NCBI GenBank assembly: GCA_002440625.1
Contig: DJUV01000282.1
Coordinates: 1 to 8,588, forward strand
Reading direction: 5' to 3'
Source of the DNA: Rhodobacteraceae bacterium UBA6273
GTDB taxonomy: Bacteria; Pseudomonadota; Alphaproteobacteria; Rhodobacterales; Rhodobacteraceae
Length of the DNA: 8,588 bases
Both the position numbers and the translations under genes were made by a program. Below are positions 1-6,470 of this stretch, one piece after another; positions within the stretch are counted from its first letter, which is position 1; the number at the start of each line of letters is the position of its first letter. The notes beneath the pieces were generated by a model. The model did not search any database. It had not been told where the DNA came from and was given only the letters and a program-made list of their open reading frames with translations.

Positions 1-2070
1 AACGGCGCCAACTCCTCCTTCGTCAATCAGGTGGTGGATGAGGACGTGCCGGCCGAGGTCGTCGCCGCCTGCCCCTTCACGGCGGTGGAGGCGATGCTGC
101 CCGCGCTCACCAACCGCTCGATCCGCAAGGGTCCCGCACTTTTCGCACCGGAACGGCGGAACTCCGAAGGTTTCGACCTGACCGACACCCCCACCCTCGC
201 CCGGATCGAGGTGGCGCGAGAGGCCTTCGCGAATACCCGCTTTACCGCCCAGCCGATGCTCGCCGGCAAGGTCACCGGCGGGCGCGGCCTTCCCGTCCTG
301 AACCCCGCGACCGGCGATCAGGTCGGCACCGTGGTCGAGGCGACGGCAGCCGATGTCGACTGCGCGCTTTCTTCCGCCCGGCCCTGGGCCGCCTCGGCGG
401 TCGAGCGGGCCAAGATCCTCGACCGCGCCGCCGATCTTTATGAGGAAAACTTCGGCGCCATCTTCGCGCTTCTGGCGCGCGAGGCCGGCAAGTCCCTGCC
501 CGACGCGGTATCGGAACTCCGCGAGGCGGTGGATTTCCTGCGCTACTACGCCGCGCAGGGCCGCGCAAACACCAGGGCGCCGGTCGGCATCTTTGCCTGC
601 ATCAGCCCCTGGAATTTCCCGCTCGCCATCTTCTCGGGCCAGATCGCCGCGGCCCTTGCCGCCGGCAACGCGGTCCTCGCCAAGCCCGCCGAACAGACCC
701 CGCTCATTGCCACCTTCGCGGTGGCGCTTCTCCACAAGGCCGGGGTTCCGGCTTCGGCGCTTCAGCTTCTGCCCGGTGACGGTGCCACCGTCGGTGCGCG
801 GCTGACCTCCGACCCGCGCGTCGGCGGCGTCTGCTTCACCGGCTCGACCGAGACCGCGCTCATCATCCGCCGCGCCATGGCCGAACACCTCGCCCCCGGC
901 GCGCCGCTCATTGCCGAAACCGGCGGCCTCAACGCGATGATCGTGGACTCCACCGCCCTTCCCGAACAGGCGGTGCGCGACATCGTTGCCTCGTCGTTCC
1001 AGTCGGCGGGCCAGCGCTGTTCGGCGCTCCGCTGCCTCTACGTGCAGGACGATATCGCCGCCCATTTCACCGATATGCTCTTCGGCGCAATGGAGGAGCT
1101 GAAGATCGGCGACCCCTGGTCGCTCGCCACCGATATCGGCCCGGTGATCGACGCCGAGGCGAAAGGCGGCATCCACGACCATATCGAGGCCGCGCGCCGC
1201 GATGGCCGGCTTCTCCGCGACGTCGCCGCGCCGAAGCAGGGCCATTTCATCGCGCCAAGCGTCATCCGCGTAAACGGCATCAAGGAAATGCAGCGCGAGA
1301 TCTTCGGTCCCGTCCTCCATGTCGCGACCTTTGCGTCCGAGGACCTGCCGAAGGTCATCGACGACATCAATTCAACCGGTTACGGCCTGACCTTCGGGCT
1401 TCACACGAGGATCGACAACCGCGTGCAGGAACTGACCGAGGCGCTGCACATCGGCAATATCTACGTCAACCGCAACCAGATCGGCGCCGTCGTCGGCTCC
1501 CAGCCCTTCGGGGGCGAAGGCCTGTCGGGCACCGGGCCAAAAGCCGGCGGGCCGGACTATCTCGATCGCTTCACCCGCTCCGAAGCGCCGACGGCCACGG
1601 CCTCGGCTGCGGAAGGCGCGGCTGACCTGACCTCGGTCAAGGCCGCCCTCAGGACCGGCCCGGCGCATGAGATCATCGCCACCCACGACCTGCCCGGTCC
1701 GACCGGCGAATCCAACCGCCTGACCCTGACCGCCCGCGCGCCGCTCCTCTGCCTCGGCCCCGGCCGGGCGGCGGTCGAGGCGCAAGCGAAGGCGGTCGAA
1801 GACCTCGGCGGCCGCGCCGTCACCGTCACCGGCGCGCTCGACCCCGCCACCCTCGCCACGCTCGCAGGCTTCTCCGGCGTCCTCTGGTGGGGCGACGAGG
1901 CGACGGCCCGCACGCTGGCCCGCACGCTCGCGTCCCGCAAGGGGCCGATCCTGCCGCTCATCACCGGGTTGCCGGACCGCGGCCATGTCGCCCATGAACG
2001 CCACGTCTGCGTCGATACCACAGCCTCGGGCGGCAACGCGGCCCTTCTGGCTGAGGCCGGTAACGCTTGA
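1..2070 (+). CDS. putA: Bifunctional proline dehydrogenase/P5C dehydrogenase PutA, 5'-truncated by the window edge
   Basis: PutA oxidises proline to glutamate in two steps: an FAD proline dehydrogenase, then an NAD-dependent glutamate-semialdehyde (P5C) dehydrogenase. The reading frame is open from base 1, so 689 residues are visible and the N-terminus is missing. Residues 1-15 (NGANSSFVNQ...) are the end of the proline dehydrogenase domain. The aldehyde dehydrogenase domain follows: SPWNFP at 202-207, FTGSTE at 279-284, catalytic Glu306 in AETGG, nucleophile Cys340 in GQRCSA, and EIFGP near 433-437. After about residue 520 a further domain ends in the CVDTTASGGNA motif (Cys670 onward), the conserved C-terminal segment of long PutAs thought to close the substrate-channelling tunnel. 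Whether an N-terminal ribbon-helix-helix DNA-binding domain exists cannot be seen. All catalytic residues are intact. The rhomboid gene follows 31 bp downstream on the same strand, so the two may be cotranscribed. Confidence 0.97.
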   Translation, partial: NGANSSFVNQVVDEDVPAEVVAACPFTAVEAMLPALTNRSIRKGPALFAPERRNSEGFDLTDTPTLARIEVAREAFANTRFTAQPMLAGKVTGGRGLPVLNPATGDQVGTVVEATAADVDCALSSARPWAASAVERAKILDRAADLYEENFGAIFALLAREAGKSLPDAVSELREAVDFLRYYAAQGRANTRAPVGIFACISPWNFPLAIFSGQIAAALAAGNAVLAKPAEQTPLIATFAVALLHKAGVPASALQLLPGDGATVGARLTSDPRVGGVCFTGSTETALIIRRAMAEHLAPGAPLIAETGGLNAMIVDSTALPEQAVRDIVASSFQSAGQRCSALRCLYVQDDIAAHFTDMLFGAMEELKIGDPWSLATDIGPVIDAEAKGGIHDHIEAARRDGRLLRDVAAPKQGHFIAPSVIRVNGIKEMQREIFGPVLHVATFASEDLPKVIDDINSTGYGLTFGLHTRIDNRVQELTEALHIGNIYVNRNQIGAVVGSQPFGGEGLSGTGPKAGGPDYLDRFTRSEAPTATASAAEGAADLTSVKAALRTGPAHEIIATHDLPGPTGESNRLTLTARAPLLCLGPGRAAVEAQAKAVEDLGGRAVTVTGALDPATLATLAGFSGVLWWGDEATARTLARTLASRKGPILPLITGLPDRGHVAHERHVCVDTTASGGNAALLAEAGNA

Positions 2071-2077
2071 CCAAACC

Positions 2078-2118
2078 TCGCGGATCGGGAAGCGTGACGC
2101 CATGTTCCCGATCCGCGA
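2078..2118 (+). promoter_or_regulatory. Perfect 14-bp inverted repeat placing the rhomboid start codon in a hairpin loop
   Basis: TCGCGGATCGGGAA (2078-2091) and TTCCCGATCCGCGA (2105-2118) are exact reverse complements, separated by 13 nt that end in the ATG at 2102-2104. In RNA this would be a 14-bp hairpin. Its left arm contains the only Shine-Dalgarno-like bases (GGGA, 2087-2090), and its right arm is codons 2-6 of the rhomboid gene. The spacer also contains the small palindrome GCGT-G-ACGC (2092-2100). There is no T-run, so it is not a standard intrinsic terminator for putA. A role in translational control or mRNA processing is inference. Confidence 0.6.
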
Positions 2119-2845
2119 CCACAACCCATCTGAACGGCGGCCCTATGTCGTCTATGCGCTGATCGCGATCAACGCTCTGATCTTCGCGCTGCAACTGCCC
2201 TATATGGGCAATGATCGGGCGCTGGCCGAATTCTGGGCCAACCACGCGCTCTACCCCGCGCTGGTGACGGAGTATGGCGACTATACCGGCATCCTCACCT
2301 CGATGTTCCTGCATGCCGGCTGGATGCATATCGGTGGCAACATGCTCTTCCTCTGGATCTTCGGCGACAATCTCGAAGACCAGATGGGCCATGTCGGCTT
2401 CCTGATCTTCTACCTCGCCGCCGGCATCGCCGCCGCCCTCGCCCATATCCTCGCCGCACCCCATTCGGTCGTGCCGACCGTCGGCGCCTCGGGCGCCATC
2501 GCCGGGGTGATGGGCGGCTATCTCATGATGTTTCCGCGCGCACGGGTCGATGTCGTGGTCATCATCGTCATCATCTTCAAGGTCTTCCCGCTGCCGGCCT
2601 GGGTCATGCTCGGCATCTGGTTCGCGCTTCAGGTCTTCGGCGGCTTCAGCACCCCTGTCGAAGGCGGCGGCGTCGCCTTCTGGGCCCATGCCGGCGGTTT
2701 CGTCGCCGGGATCGCCCTTGCGCTGCCGCTCTGGCTCAGACGCGGCGGCGCGGGCTTCTGGCGGCAGACCGATGGCAAGCCGCCGCATCCCGATACCGTC
2801 TATCAGAAATCGGGCATCCCCGTCGTCATCCGGCGGCGGCGCTGA
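2102..2845 (+). CDS. Rhomboid-family intramembrane serine protease
   Basis: A 247-residue inner-membrane protein of the rhomboid family, which cleaves transmembrane segments of other proteins inside the bilayer. Visible motifs are HxxxN in the first core helix (His76, Asn80, in MHIGGN), the nucleophile Ser130 in GASGAIAG, and the dyad partner His196 in FWAHAGGF, so the catalytic set is complete. Hydrophobic segments lie at about 15-32, 77-88, 98-119, 127-145, 150-180 and 191-212, which fits a six-helix core. The tail is short and basic, with no extra soluble domain. The ATG at 2102 is preferred over an in-frame ATG at 1985, which would lie inside putA and add a non-conserved leader; MFPIRDHNP is a typical start in this family. 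Its ribosome-binding site is weak (GGGA, 11 nt upstream) and buried in an inverted repeat. It lies 31 bp after putA and converges on suhB. The substrate is unknown. Confidence 0.94.
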   Translation: MFPIRDHNPSERRPYVVYALIAINALIFALQLPYMGNDRALAEFWANHALYPALVTEYGDYTGILTSMFLHAGWMHIGGNMLFLWIFGDNLEDQMGHVGFLIFYLAAGIAAALAHILAAPHSVVPTVGASGAIAGVMGGYLMMFPRARVDVVVIIVIIFKVFPLPAWVMLGIWFALQVFGGFSTPVEGGGVAFWAHAGGFVAGIALALPLWLRRGGAGFWRQTDGKPPHPDTVYQKSGIPVVIRRRR

Positions 2846-2847
2846 TA

Positions 2848-2915
2848 CTTTCTGCCTGAAAATACTCTCGGGGGTGAATTGCCGCCGAAGCGGCAAGAGG
2901 GGGCAGAAAGCCCCC
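2848..2915. repeat. Nested palindromic intergenic element between convergent genes
   Basis: Three inverted repeats fill the gap between the two convergent stop codons. An outer pair is CTTTCTGCC (2848-2856) with GGCAGAAAG (2902-2910). An inner hairpin is TTGCCGC-CGAA-GCGGCAA (2879-2896), which on the minus strand reads as a C(UUCG)G tetraloop. A third hairpin, GGGGGC-AGAAA-GCCCCC (2899-2915), abuts the suhB stop and shares bases with the outer pair, so those two cannot form together. No T-run follows on either strand. It could act as a two-way transcription end or 3' mRNA stabiliser. From memory, similar nested elements recur between genes in Rhodobacteraceae; this cannot be verified here. 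Confidence 0.55.
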
Positions 2916-3707
2916 TTACTCCGGCTGGCGAAGGATCTTGGCGATCGGCGCGAAGAGCTCGGCATTCGCCGCAAGCACCGTGCCGCTTTCGAAGATGTCG
3001 CGGCCCTCGCGCACGGCTTCGGCAAAGCCGCCCGCCTCGCGCACGATGACAAGCCCCGCCGCCATGTCCCAGGCGTTGATCTCGCGTTCCCAATAGGCGT
3101 CGAACCGCCCCGCCGCGACATAGGCAAGGTCGAGCGCGGCCGAGCCGAAGCGCCGCACGCCCGCCGTTGCCGGCATCAGCCGCGCCAGATCGCGCATGGT
3201 GGCCGGCAGCGTCTTCTTGGTGCCGAAGGGCACGCCCGTCGCCAGCACCGCCTCGGCCAGATTGCGGCGGCCCGAGACGCGGACCCGGCTTTCGTTCATC
3301 CAGGCACCGGCGCCTTTTTCGGCCCAGAACAATTCGTCCTTCGCCGGATCAAAGACCACGCCCGCGACAACCTCGCCCTTGTGCTCAAGTGCGATCGACA
3401 CCGACCAGTGCGGCAGGCCGTGCAGGAAATTCGTGGTCCCATCCAGGGGATCGACAATCCAGCGCCGTGTCGGATCGGCGCCATCGGCCTCGCCGGTTTC
3501 CTCGCCAAGCCAGCCATAGGTCGGACGCGCGCCCATCAGCTCTTCGCGGATGATGTTTTCCGCCGCCGTGTCAGCACGGCTGACGAAATCGCCCGCGCCC
3601 TTGACCGAAACCTGAAGATTCTCGACCTCGCGGAAATCCTTCACGAGGCTGCGGCCCGCCTTGCGGGCGGCCTTGATCATCAAGTTGAGGTTGGCGCTGC
3701 CTTGCAT
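2916..3707 (-). CDS. suhB: Inositol-1-monophosphatase family protein (SuhB-like)
   Basis: A 263-residue Mg2+-dependent phosphatase of the inositol monophosphatase/FIG superfamily, cytoplasmic, normally hydrolysing inositol-1-phosphate or related sugar phosphates. The metal site is complete: GEETG (Glu69-Glu70), the signature WIVDPLDGTTNF (Asp86, Asp89) and the C-terminal INAWDMAAG (Asp214). Length and the KAARKAG...DFVSRAD N-terminal pattern match E. coli SuhB well. In E. coli SuhB also takes part in rRNA antitermination; whether this protein does so cannot be told. The ATG at 3707 has GGAG 7 nt upstream. The gene lies 58 bp downstream of the GDPD gene on the same strand, and a candidate promoter in that gap suggests it is at least partly independent. 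Other family members (CysQ, HisN) are possible but fit less well. Confidence 0.92.
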   Translation of the reverse strand: MQGSANLNLMIKAARKAGRSLVKDFREVENLQVSVKGAGDFVSRADTAAENIIREELMGARPTYGWLGEETGEADGADPTRRWIVDPLDGTTNFLHGLPHWSVSIALEHKGEVVAGVVFDPAKDELFWAEKGAGAWMNESRVRVSGRRNLAEAVLATGVPFGTKKTLPATMRDLARLMPATAGVRRFGSAALDLAYVAAGRFDAYWEREINAWDMAAGLVIVREAGGFAEAVREGRDIFESGTVLAANAELFAPIAKILRQPE

Positions 3708-3733
3708 CTTCGGTCTCCGGGGATCAGGCGCGG

Positions 3734-3762
3734 GCTATACGCAAGCCACGCCCTGATGTGAA
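3734..3762 (-). promoter_or_regulatory. Candidate sigma70-type promoter for suhB
   Basis: Reading the minus strand, TTCACA (3762-3757; 5 of 6 to TTGACA) is followed after exactly 17 nt by TATAGC (3739-3734; 4 of 6 to TATAAT). Transcription would begin about 20 nt before the suhB ATG, leaving room for the GGAG ribosome-binding site. The same stretch holds an imperfect GGCT/AGCC hairpin with no T-run. Supported by pattern and position only. Confidence 0.4.
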
Positions 3763-3765
3763 GGG

Positions 3766-4530
3766 CTATTCCGCGCCGTGCCACTGCCCCCGCCGCTCCA
3801 GCACCTGCCGCAGCAGGGCGGGCCGGTCGGTCATCAGCGCATCGACGCCGATATCCAGAAGCCGCTTCATCTGACGCTCCTCATCCACGGTCCAGACATG
3901 GACCTGCACGCCCCGCGCATGGGCGGCCTTCACAAAGCCCCGCGTCACCAAGGGGATGCCCCGGAACTGCACCGGCACCTGAACGCAGGGAAACTCCGGC
4001 ACCGCGACCGGCAGATGCCAGCCCGCAAGCCAAAGCTTGAATACGCCAGAATGGGCCGGCGACCAGCAAAGCCCGGGCCCCAGCAATTCCCGCAACCTTT
4101 GCGTATAGGTCTCTTCAAAAGCCCCGACGCAGACGCGGGTGGTCGCTCCTGCCCGCTGGATCGCATGGGCGATGGGCTCGACCGCCGCCGCCGATTTCGG
4201 CTCCAGATTGACGTAAAGATGGGGCCATTCCTCTAACAGTTCATCCAAGAGCGGGATCGCCTCGCCGCCCTTGGTCCGACACTTCGACAACTCGTCCCAG
4301 GTCAGGTCGGCCACGCGCTCCGGTTCACCGGTCATCCGCAAAAGCGTGTCGTCGTGAAAGACCACCGCGACCCCGTCCTTGGTCGCCTGAATGTCGGTCT
4401 CGACATGGGTGTAACCCAGCCGCACCGCATGGCCGAAGGCCGCCATCGTGTTTTCCTCGGCCTCAAGCGCCCCGCCCCGGTGGGCGAAGGCGATGGGCCT
4501 TGGATGGTCGAGAAAAGGGTAACTGGTCAT
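3766..4530 (-). CDS. Glycerophosphodiester phosphodiesterase (GDPD family, UgpQ-like)
   Basis: A 254-residue enzyme of the GDPD family, which hydrolyses glycerophosphodiesters (for example glycerophosphocholine) to glycerol-3-phosphate and the alcohol. Catalytic and metal residues are visible: His17-Arg18 in AHRGG, Glu44 and Asp46 in VETDIQ, and the second catalytic His59 in VFHDD. NLEPKS near 108-113 supplies the next acidic/lysine pair, and VHVWTVD with a terminal ALMTDRP complete the TIM-barrel pattern. There is no signal peptide, so a cytoplasmic UgpQ-type enzyme is likelier than a periplasmic GlpQ. The ATG overlaps the metR stop as ATGA. The Shine-Dalgarno-like AAAGG sits only 2 nt from the ATG, so translation probably depends on ribosomes finishing metR. 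No transporter gene is adjacent, and substrate preference cannot be read from sequence. Confidence 0.93.
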   Translation of the reverse strand: MTSYPFLDHPRPIAFAHRGGALEAEENTMAAFGHAVRLGYTHVETDIQATKDGVAVVFHDDTLLRMTGEPERVADLTWDELSKCRTKGGEAIPLLDELLEEWPHLYVNLEPKSAAAVEPIAHAIQRAGATTRVCVGAFEETYTQRLRELLGPGLCWSPAHSGVFKLWLAGWHLPVAVPEFPCVQVPVQFRGIPLVTRGFVKAAHARGVQVHVWTVDEERQMKRLLDIGVDALMTDRPALLRQVLERRGQWHGAE

Positions 4531-5432
4531 TGCCTTTGCAGCTTAACAGGTTCCGTCCGCGCCAGCCGCAGGAAATGCGCCATATAGGGCAGCGTCGCCT
4601 CCTCTTCCCTTGTGGCCGCATACATCCGTTTGGTCAGACCCTTCTCAGTCAGCCGCCGCGTCACATAGTCCGGCTGGTATTTCGCCTCGCGCAGCACCCA
4701 GTCGGGCAGGACCGAAACGCCGCGCCCCGAGGCGACGAGCATCAGGATCACCGCCGTCAGCTCCACCTGCCGCACCGCCTGCGGCTCAACCCGTGCCGGG
4801 GTCAGAAGGCCGGTGAAGACGTCAAGCCGGGTGCGGTCGACCGGATAGGTGATGATGACCTGATCGCGAAGATCCTCTGCCTCGATGAAGGGCTTTTCCG
4901 CAAGGGGGCTGGTGCGCGCCGCAACCAGCGTCGGCGAATAGTCGAACAAGGGGTTGAAGCCGATGCCCTCAAGCTTTTCGGGGTCGGAAGAGATCACCAG
5001 ATCAACTTCTTCCCGCATCAGCGCCTCCATTGCCCCGAAGGCAAGGCCGGGGCGGATATCGACGTCGACCTCGGGCCAGGCGCGGCGGAACTGCTCCAGC
5101 ACCGGGAAAAGCCAGTCGAAACAGGCGTGGCATTCGATGGCGATATGCAGGCGCCCCGACCGGCCAGAGCGAAGGGCGCGGAATTCCTCCCCCACCGCCT
5201 CGATCTCGGGCAGGATGCGTTCGGCCGCGCGAAGCAGCCGCTGCCCCGCCGCCGAGAGCTTCAGCGGCTTTGACCGGCGGACGAAAAGCTCCACCCCCGC
5301 CTGATCCTCAAGCCCCTTGACCTGATGGCTGAGGGCGGATTGCGTCATGTTCATCACCTCCGCCGCACGGGCCAGCCCGCCGCTGTCGTGGATCGCCTTG
5401 ATGGTGCGCAAATGGCGGAGTTCGATATACAT
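4527..5432 (-). CDS. metR: LysR-type transcriptional regulator MetR
   Basis: A 301-residue LysR-family regulator that I assign to MetR, the homocysteine-responsive activator of methionine genes. The winged helix-turn-helix spans about residues 1-60, with the recognition region NMTQSALSHQVKGLE at 28-42. The effector domain shows the MetR-specific stretch IAIECHACFDWLFPVLEQF, then DLVISSDP, ITYPVDRTRLDVF and the late MYAATREEE, all matching the order in E. coli MetR (IECHSCIQWL, YPVQRSRLDVW, LYAAVRDGE). It is divergent from metF across 89 bp, the expected arrangement for a metF regulator. The ATG at 5432 is fixed by an in-frame TGA at 5444-5442 and by alignment to known MetR N-termini. No Shine-Dalgarno is visible before it. 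The 3' end overlaps the GDPD gene by 4 nt. Confidence 0.93.
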   Translation of the reverse strand: MYIELRHLRTIKAIHDSGGLARAAEVMNMTQSALSHQVKGLEDQAGVELFVRRSKPLKLSAAGQRLLRAAERILPEIEAVGEEFRALRSGRSGRLHIAIECHACFDWLFPVLEQFRRAWPEVDVDIRPGLAFGAMEALMREEVDLVISSDPEKLEGIGFNPLFDYSPTLVAARTSPLAEKPFIEAEDLRDQVIITYPVDRTRLDVFTGLLTPARVEPQAVRQVELTAVILMLVASGRGVSVLPDWVLREAKYQPDYVTRRLTEKGLTKRMYAATREEEATLPYMAHFLRLARTEPVKLQRQ

Positions 5433-5475
5433 GAGCCATATTCATAATCATGTTGCAGATTATGAATTTGTCTCA
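5432..5475. promoter_or_regulatory. Putative MetR operator: 44-bp imperfect palindrome in the metR-metF gap
   Basis: Two 18-bp arms (5432-5449 and 5458-5475) match as reverse complements at 16 of 18 positions around an 8-nt spacer. The inner 10 bp, ATTCATAATC and GATTATGAAT, are perfect. Each arm contains a one-mismatch copy of the known MetR box TGAA-N5-TTCA: TGAG-N5-TTCA at 5432-5444 and TGAA-N5-CTCA at 5463-5475. Their centres are 31 bp apart, about three helical turns, so both would face the same side of the DNA. The left box touches the metR start codon, which fits autoregulation. Binding by MetR is inferred from position and motif. Confidence 0.65.
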
Positions 5476-5495
5476 CATCAACCAGCATGAGACAA
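5468..5495 (+). promoter_or_regulatory. Second inverted repeat in the metF leader
   Basis: TTGTCTCA (5468-5475) and TGAGACAA (5488-5495) are perfect 8-bp reverse complements with a 12-nt spacer. The left arm overlaps the outer part of the proposed MetR box. It ends 26 nt before the metF ATG, upstream of the ribosome-binding site. It could be an extra regulator half-site or an RNA hairpin in the leader. No T-run follows and no antiterminator partner is evident. Confidence 0.4.
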
Positions 5496-5521
5496 GGGCG
5501 CAACAACCAAAGGAATATCCC

Positions 5522-6388
5522 ATGCCCGCGCCCCGCCTCTCGTTCGAATTCTTCCCGCCGCACACGCTCGACGCGTCGTTCCGGCTTTGGGAAACCGTGC
5601 AGGCGCTGCAGCCCCTGAAGCCAGAATATGTCTCCGTGACCTACGGCGCCGGCGGCACCACCCGCGAACTGACGCATGAGGCGGTGACGACCATCGGCAA
5701 GAACTACGGCCTGCGCGTCGCCGCGCACCTCACCTGCGTCGATGCGACCCGGGCCGAAACGCTGGAAATCGCCGATGCCTATGCCGCCGCCGGGGTGCGC
5801 GACATCGTGGCGCTGCGCGGCGATGCGCCGAAGGGCGCGGAACGCTTCGTGCCCCATGCCGACGGTTTCGCCAATTCGGTCGAGCTGGTCGAGGCGCTGG
5901 CCAAGACCGGCAAGTTCAACATCGCTGTCGGCGCATACCCTGAGCGTCATCCCGATGCCGCGCATGAGCAGGCCGATGTGGCCTGGCTGAAGCGCAAGAT
6001 CGACGCCGGCGCCAGCCGCGCCATCACCCAGTTCTTCTTCGAGGCCGAAACCTTCCTCAGGTTCCGTGACGCCAGCGCCAAGGCCGGTATCGACGCGCCG
6101 ATCGTGCCGGGCATCCTGCCGATCATCTCATGGGAAGGCGCCCGCCGCTTCGCCCAGCGCTGCGGCGCCGAGATCCCGCCGCGTCTGGAAGAGGCCTTCG
6201 GCCATGCGATCCGCGACGGCCGCGAGGATCTTCTGGCGCTGACCCAATGCACCGTCCTTTGCGAAAGGCTGATCGAGGAAGGCGTGGAGGAGCTGCACTT
6301 CTACACGCTGAACCGCCCACAGATGACGCGCAATGTCTGCGCAGCACTCGGCATCGTGCCGGAAGTCTCCCTGCAGAACGTCGCCTGA
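5522..6388 (+). CDS. metF: 5,10-methylenetetrahydrofolate reductase MetF
   Basis: A 288-residue cytoplasmic flavoenzyme that reduces 5,10-methylene-THF to 5-methyl-THF, the methyl donor for homocysteine methylation to methionine. Family motifs run in order: SFEFFPP (Glu9, equivalent to the catalytic Glu28 of E. coli MetF), YVSVTYGAGG, AHLTCVDAT, DIVALRGD, VGAYPERHP, RAITQFFFE, PGILPI and ELHFYTLNR. Length is close to E. coli MetF (296), without the C-terminal regulatory domain of eukaryotic enzymes. The ATG at 5522 is chosen because AAGGA (5510-5514) lies 7 nt upstream and the protein starts just before the conserved SFEFFPP. An in-frame start at 5450 would add 24 unconserved residues and begin inside the operator palindrome. 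It diverges from metR and is followed by an intrinsic terminator. Confidence 0.96.
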   Translation: MPAPRLSFEFFPPHTLDASFRLWETVQALQPLKPEYVSVTYGAGGTTRELTHEAVTTIGKNYGLRVAAHLTCVDATRAETLEIADAYAAAGVRDIVALRGDAPKGAERFVPHADGFANSVELVEALAKTGKFNIAVGAYPERHPDAAHEQADVAWLKRKIDAGASRAITQFFFEAETFLRFRDASAKAGIDAPIVPGILPIISWEGARRFAQRCGAEIPPRLEEAFGHAIRDGREDLLALTQCTVLCERLIEEGVEELHFYTLNRPQMTRNVCAALGIVPEVSLQNVA

Positions 6389-6405
6389 GTGACGTGACGC
6401 ACATC

Positions 6406-6441
6406 TGGCCCCGGACCAGCGATGGCCGGGGTCATTTTTTT
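6406..6441 (+). terminator. Rho-independent terminator of metF
   Basis: GGCCCCGG (6407-6414) pairs with CCGGGGTC (6426-6433) with one G-U pair, extended by T6406-A6434. It is followed directly by seven T residues (6435-6441). It starts 18 nt after the metF stop. On the minus strand there is no T-run after the stem, so it should not work the other way for the convergent DUF2235 gene. Confidence 0.88.
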
Positions 6442-6470
6442 GCAAGTCCCGGAGTTTGCTTCGGAGGCGG

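Noticed and set aside
1985..2101. Upstream in-frame start for the rhomboid gene at 1985
   Set aside because: It would add 39 residues read out of frame from putA; the family normally starts at MFPIRDHNP, which is the ATG at 2102.
1372..2124. Long minus-strand open frames antisense to the putA C-terminal region
   Set aside because: The putA frame shows conserved motifs to its stop, and the antisense products are Arg/Gly/Ala-rich with no family resemblance.
3724..3754. Imperfect hairpin between the GDPD and suhB genes as a terminator
   Set aside because: The stem is broken by unpaired bases and no T-run follows on the minus strand.
2550..3761. A 403-codon plus-strand open frame running through the rhomboid end and across suhB
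   Set aside because: It is the out-of-frame and antisense shadow of two well-supported genes. Its protein is rich in Ser/Arg with no domain, as expected from GC-rich codon bias.
4500..5273. A 257-codon plus-strand open frame antisense to metR
   Set aside because: metR is strongly identified on the other strand; this frame shows His/Arg/Gly-rich antisense composition and no motif.
5450..5521. Upstream in-frame start for metF at 5450
   Set aside because: It lies inside the operator palindrome, has no ribosome-binding site and adds unconserved residues; the ATG at 5522 has AAGGA at 7 nt.
5433..5521. A SAM or other methionine-pathway riboswitch in the metF leader
   Set aside because: The gap is only 89 bp and mostly DNA palindrome. 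I see no pseudoknot pattern of SAM-II/SAM-V or SAH riboswitches.
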